NCBI GenBank assembly: GCA_002367285.1
Contig: DFBF01000065.1
Span: 1-9,667 of the forward strand
Length of the DNA stretch: 9,667 nucleotides
From: Rhodobacteraceae bacterium UBA3087
Lineage (GTDB): Bacteria; Pseudomonadota; Alphaproteobacteria; Rhodobacterales; Rhodobacteraceae
Reading direction: 5' to 3'
Of the stretch, positions 7,281 through 9,667 are shown in pieces. Both the position numbers and the translations under genes were made by a program. The notes below the pieces were generated by a model. It worked only from the letters and a program-made list of their open reading frames with translations. It ran no database searches and was not told the origin of the DNA. The number at the start of each line of letters is the position of its first letter. Position 1 is the first letter of the stretch.

Positions 7281-7317
7281 TTTCGAAAGATATAGGCACG
7301 CGGGGCGGCTTTGTCAT
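7281..7317 (-). promoter_or_regulatory. Candidate sigma70-type promoter for the aspartic protease gene
   Basis: On the minus strand, ATGACA (7317-7312) is followed after 17 bases by TATATC (7294-7289). These match TTGACA at 5 of 6 and TATAAT at 4 of 6 positions. The -35 hexamer overlaps the TGA stop of the upstream MarC-family gene. Transcription would start near 7282 and give a leader of about 18 bases that contains the ribosome binding site. The perfect palindrome TTTCGAAA (7281-7288) falls at the predicted start point. I could not compare it with experimental data. Confidence 0.4.
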
Positions 7318-7940
7318 CCGGCGAGGAAGCCGAAATCCTTCATCCCGTCCAGCACGAACTGCACCGCCAGCGCGGCCAGCAGCATGCCCAGCAGCCGGGT
7401 TAGCACGTTGATGCCGGTCTTGCGCAGCAGCCGTTCCAACACGCCGGCGCTGAGGAAGAACACCAGCACCATGGCGATGACCGCCAACATGGCGCCGTGC
7501 ACAGCGACAACGCCGGCCCAGCCGTCGGCCTCGCCGGACAGCAGGATGATGGCGGCAATCGATCCGGGGCCCGCGATCAGCGGCGTGGACAGCGGAAAAA
7601 CCGAAGGGTCATCGGCCGGGTCGATCCCCGTTTCCGACTGATCCTTGCGCCGCTGGCTGCGCCGTTCAAACAGCATGTCGATGGCCGTCAGGAACAACAG
7701 CACGCCGCCCGCGATGCGAAAGGCGGACATGGAGATGCCGAGAAAGCCCAAGACGGCCTCGCCCATCAGGCCGAACAGGGTCAGAAGGACGGCGGCAATG
7801 GTGGTGGCGCGGATCGCGATAGAGCGGCGTTCAGCCGTGGTTGCGCCTTTGGTCAGGGCCACGAACAGCGGCATCAACCCGATGGGGTCGATCACCACAA
7901 ACAGGGTGACAAAAACCGGGATAAGCGCCTGAAGATCCAC
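7314..7940 (-). CDS. MarC family integral membrane protein
   Basis: The protein is 208 aa and mostly hydrophobic, with six likely membrane helices (about 8-28, 43-62, 72-90, 118-134, 141-166 and 180-198). A charged loop RRSQRRKDQSE falls in the middle, at about 92-105. Family motifs are DPIG (18-21) in the first helix and STPLIAGPGSI (about 117-127) after the loop, giving the two-half layout of MarC/UPF0056 proteins. The function is unknown: E. coli MarC was first linked to antibiotic resistance and later work did not support that. Two starts are possible. GTG at 7940 has AGAGG at 7948-7952 with 7-base spacing and lies 2 bp after the upstream stop. TTG at 7946 overlaps that stop as TTGA, but the AGAGG is only 1 base away. 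I chose the GTG. Confidence 0.9.
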   Translation of the reverse strand: MDLQALIPVFVTLFVVIDPIGLMPLFVALTKGATTAERRSIAIRATTIAAVLLTLFGLMGEAVLGFLGISMSAFRIAGGVLLFLTAIDMLFERRSQRRKDQSETGIDPADDPSVFPLSTPLIAGPGSIAAIILLSGEADGWAGVVAVHGAMLAVIAMVLVFFLSAGVLERLLRKTGINVLTRLLGMLLAALAVQFVLDGMKDFGFLAG

Positions 7941-7942
7941 GC

Positions 7943-9667
7943 TCAAGCCTCTGCTTTTTCAAGTTTATTCTGCGCTGACAGCCACATGGCCTCGGCCCGG
8001 TCCTGGGCCTCCATCACCTCGGCATATTTCTTCTGCCAGACTTCCATTTCGCCAATCTTGTCAGCTTCGTACAGCGCCGGGTCGGCCAATTTCTTGGCCA
8101 GTTTATGGGCCATATCATGCAGCTTTTCGACCCGCGCCTCGCTTTTGCGCACCTCGGCGCGCAGCGCCTGGATGGCATCGCGTGACGGGCGTTTGGGCTT
8201 GGGTTTTTCGGCCTTTGCCGGGGCATCCGAGGCCAGCAACAGCTTGCGATAGGCCTCAAGGTCTTCCTCGAATGGTTCGACCCGACCGTCTTTCACCAGC
8301 CACAGCCGATCGGCGACCAGACCCAGCAGGTGCATGTCGTGGCTGACCAGGATCACAGCGCCCGTATAAGCGGTCAGCGCGTCGACCAGCGCCTCGCGGC
8401 TTTCCATGTCCAGATGGTTGGTCGGTTCATCCAGGATCAGCATGTGTGGCGCATCAAGGGTTGCCAGCATCAGTGACAGGCGCGCCTTCTGGCCGCCTGA
8501 CAGGCGGCCAACGGTGGTATCGGCCTGTTCAACGCCGATGCCAAAACCACCAAGCCGGGCGCGCAATTTGCTTGGCGTTTCGCCGGGGCGCAGACGTTGA
8601 ATATGTTCCAGGGGCGTTTCATCGCTGTGCAATTCTTCGACCTGATGCTGGGCGAAATAGCCGACCCGCAGTTTATTCGAGGTGGTGACCCGCCCCTCTA
8701 ACGCATCAAGGCGTCCTGCTAACAGCTTGGAAAGGGTCGATTTTCCCTGGCCGTTCTTGCCCAGCAGCGCGATCCGGTCATCCTGATCTATGCGCAGGTT
8801 CAGGTGGCTTAAAACCGCCTTGCCGTCATAGCCAACGGCGACATTTTCCAGCGAAACGATCGGGGGCGACAGTTCCTCGGGTTTCGGGAAGGTAAACCGC
8901 TTTAGCGCGGCTTCCTGCGGGGTTGTGATCGGTTTCAGTTTGGCAATCATTTTCAGACGCGATTGTGCCTGAACCGCCTTTGAGGCCGAATAGCGAAACC
9001 GGTCCACATAGGTTTGCAAATGGGCGCGTCGGGCCTCGATCTTGCGGTTTTCGGCCGCTGCGCCAGCCAGACGGGCGGCGCGGGCGGCGGCGAAAGCATC
9101 GTAATTGCCCTGATAAAACGTCAGTTTTCGGTCTTCCAGATGCAGAATGCCGCCAACCGCCCGGTTTAACAGGGCCCGGTCGTGGCTGACGATGATAACC
9201 GTGTGCGGGTAGCGCCCCAGATAGTTTTCAAGCCAAAGCGCGCCTTCCAGATCAAGATAGTTGGTCGGCTCATCCAAAAGCAGCAGATCAGGCTGCGAAA
9301 ACAGCACACCGGCAAGGGCGACGCGCATCCGCCAACCGCCGGAAAAGTCAGAGCAGGGCTGGCGTTGCTCGGTATCATCAAACCCCAACCCCTTCAGGAT
9401 CGAGGCCGCGCGCGCCTCGGCCGACCAGGCGTCGATATCGCTAAGACGGGTCTGGATTTCAGCAATGCGGGCGCCATCGGTGGCTTTTTCGGCCTCGGCC
9501 ATCAAAGCGGCGCGCTCGGTGTCGGCCGCCAGCACCGTGTCGATCAATGACACGTCAGAACCCGGAACTTCCTGTGATACGCCACCGATACGGGCGCGGC
9601 TGGGCAGGCGGATGTCGCCGCCTTCCAGCGTCAGCTCGCCCCGGATCAGGCCAAAAAGCGTGGTTTT
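7943..9667 (-). CDS. ABC-F family ATPase, YheS-type (5' end outside window)
   Basis: This is a cytoplasmic protein with two ATPase domains and no membrane helices. ABC-F proteins bind the ribosome and act on translation. The visible part is 574 aa, and the frame is open to the right edge, where it begins KTTLFGLIRG, the end of the first Walker A. Roughly 30-40 residues should be missing. In the visible numbering: SGGWRMR signature at 109-115, DEPTNYLD at 132-139 and SHD at 161-163; the inter-domain linker, with a basic helix pair, at about 195-263; second Walker A GKNGQGKS at 303-310, LSGGQ at 389-393, DEPTNHLD at 413-420 and SHD at 442-444; a charged coiled-coil tail at about 490-574. The block DAWSAEARAASILKGLGF followed by SDFSGGWRMR closely resembles E. 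coli YheS as I recall it. A GTG at 9553 is internal and not the start. The stop is followed 2 bp later by the MarC-family gene. Confidence 0.93.
   Translation of the reverse strand, partial: KTTLFGLIRGELTLEGGDIRLPSRARIGGVSQEVPGSDVSLIDTVLAADTERAALMAEAEKATDGARIAEIQTRLSDIDAWSAEARAASILKGLGFDDTEQRQPCSDFSGGWRMRVALAGVLFSQPDLLLLDEPTNYLDLEGALWLENYLGRYPHTVIIVSHDRALLNRAVGGILHLEDRKLTFYQGNYDAFAAARAARLAGAAAENRKIEARRAHLQTYVDRFRYSASKAVQAQSRLKMIAKLKPITTPQEAALKRFTFPKPEELSPPIVSLENVAVGYDGKAVLSHLNLRIDQDDRIALLGKNGQGKSTLSKLLAGRLDALEGRVTTSNKLRVGYFAQHQVEELHSDETPLEHIQRLRPGETPSKLRARLGGFGIGVEQADTTVGRLSGGQKARLSLMLATLDAPHMLILDEPTNHLDMESREALVDALTAYTGAVILVSHDMHLLGLVADRLWLVKDGRVEPFEEDLEAYRKLLLASDAPAKAEKPKPKRPSRDAIQALRAEVRKSEARVEKLHDMAHKLAKKLADPALYEADKIGEMEVWQKKYAEVMEAQDRAEAMWLSAQNKLEKAEA
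7948..7952 (-). promoter_or_regulatory. Ribosome binding site deciding the MarC-family start
   Basis: AGAGG on the minus strand is 7 bases from the GTG at 7940 and only 1 base from the TTG at 7946. The site lies inside the last codons of the ABC-F gene, so the two genes are probably translationally coupled. Confidence 0.55.

Noticed and set aside
9551..9553. GTG as the start of the ABC-F gene
   Set aside because: The same frame continues without a stop to 9667 and encodes the end of the first Walker A (KTTLFGL), so the true start is outside the window.
1..9667. CRISPR array, tRNA or rRNA genes, insertion sequence, phage or defence genes
   Set aside because: I saw no regularly spaced repeats, no tRNA or rRNA sequence, no transposase or integrase motifs and no direct target duplications. 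All large frames are accounted for by housekeeping-type genes.

Overview
This GC-rich window looks like core chromosome of an alphaproteobacterium, most likely of the Rhodobacterales (Roseobacter/Rhodobacter group). The points in favour are the tightly packed lptF-lptG-lptD cluster, a pepA-holC pair, a short membrane-anchored DTGAS aspartic protease, and an intergenic hairpin element of a kind I remember from Rhodobacteraceae genomes. The taxonomic call is made from memory, with no search. I see no sign of phage, transposon, CRISPR or defence genes.

Left part (1-4464, minus strand): an LPS-export operon read right to left, lptF (TTG start), lptG, lptD. The lptF stop and lptG start share ATGA, and the lptG stop and lptD start share TGATG, so all three are probably cotranscribed and translationally coupled. 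LptF and LptG are the inner-membrane permease pair of the LPS extractor. LptD is the outer-membrane barrel that inserts LPS at the cell surface. The first 60 bases may hold the start of the next operon gene, but too little is visible to name it.

Middle (4465-6682): a 132-bp divergent intergenic region, then pepA (M17 leucyl aminopeptidase) and holC (DNA polymerase III chi subunit) on the plus strand, 7 bp apart. A short hairpin plus T-run ends this unit. A palindromic GGGGGC/GCCCCC element lies between holC and the convergent gene that follows.

Right part (6683-9667, minus strand): a YheS-type ABC-F ATPase, cut by the right edge just inside its first Walker A motif, then a MarC-family membrane protein starting 2 bp after its stop, then a membrane-anchored retropepsin-like protease with its own candidate promoter.

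I did not find a convincing undescribed system. The items most worth a second look are the intergenic palindromic element, the unusual cysteine layout of LptD, the protease promoter with a perfect palindrome at the predicted start site, and several start-codon decisions.
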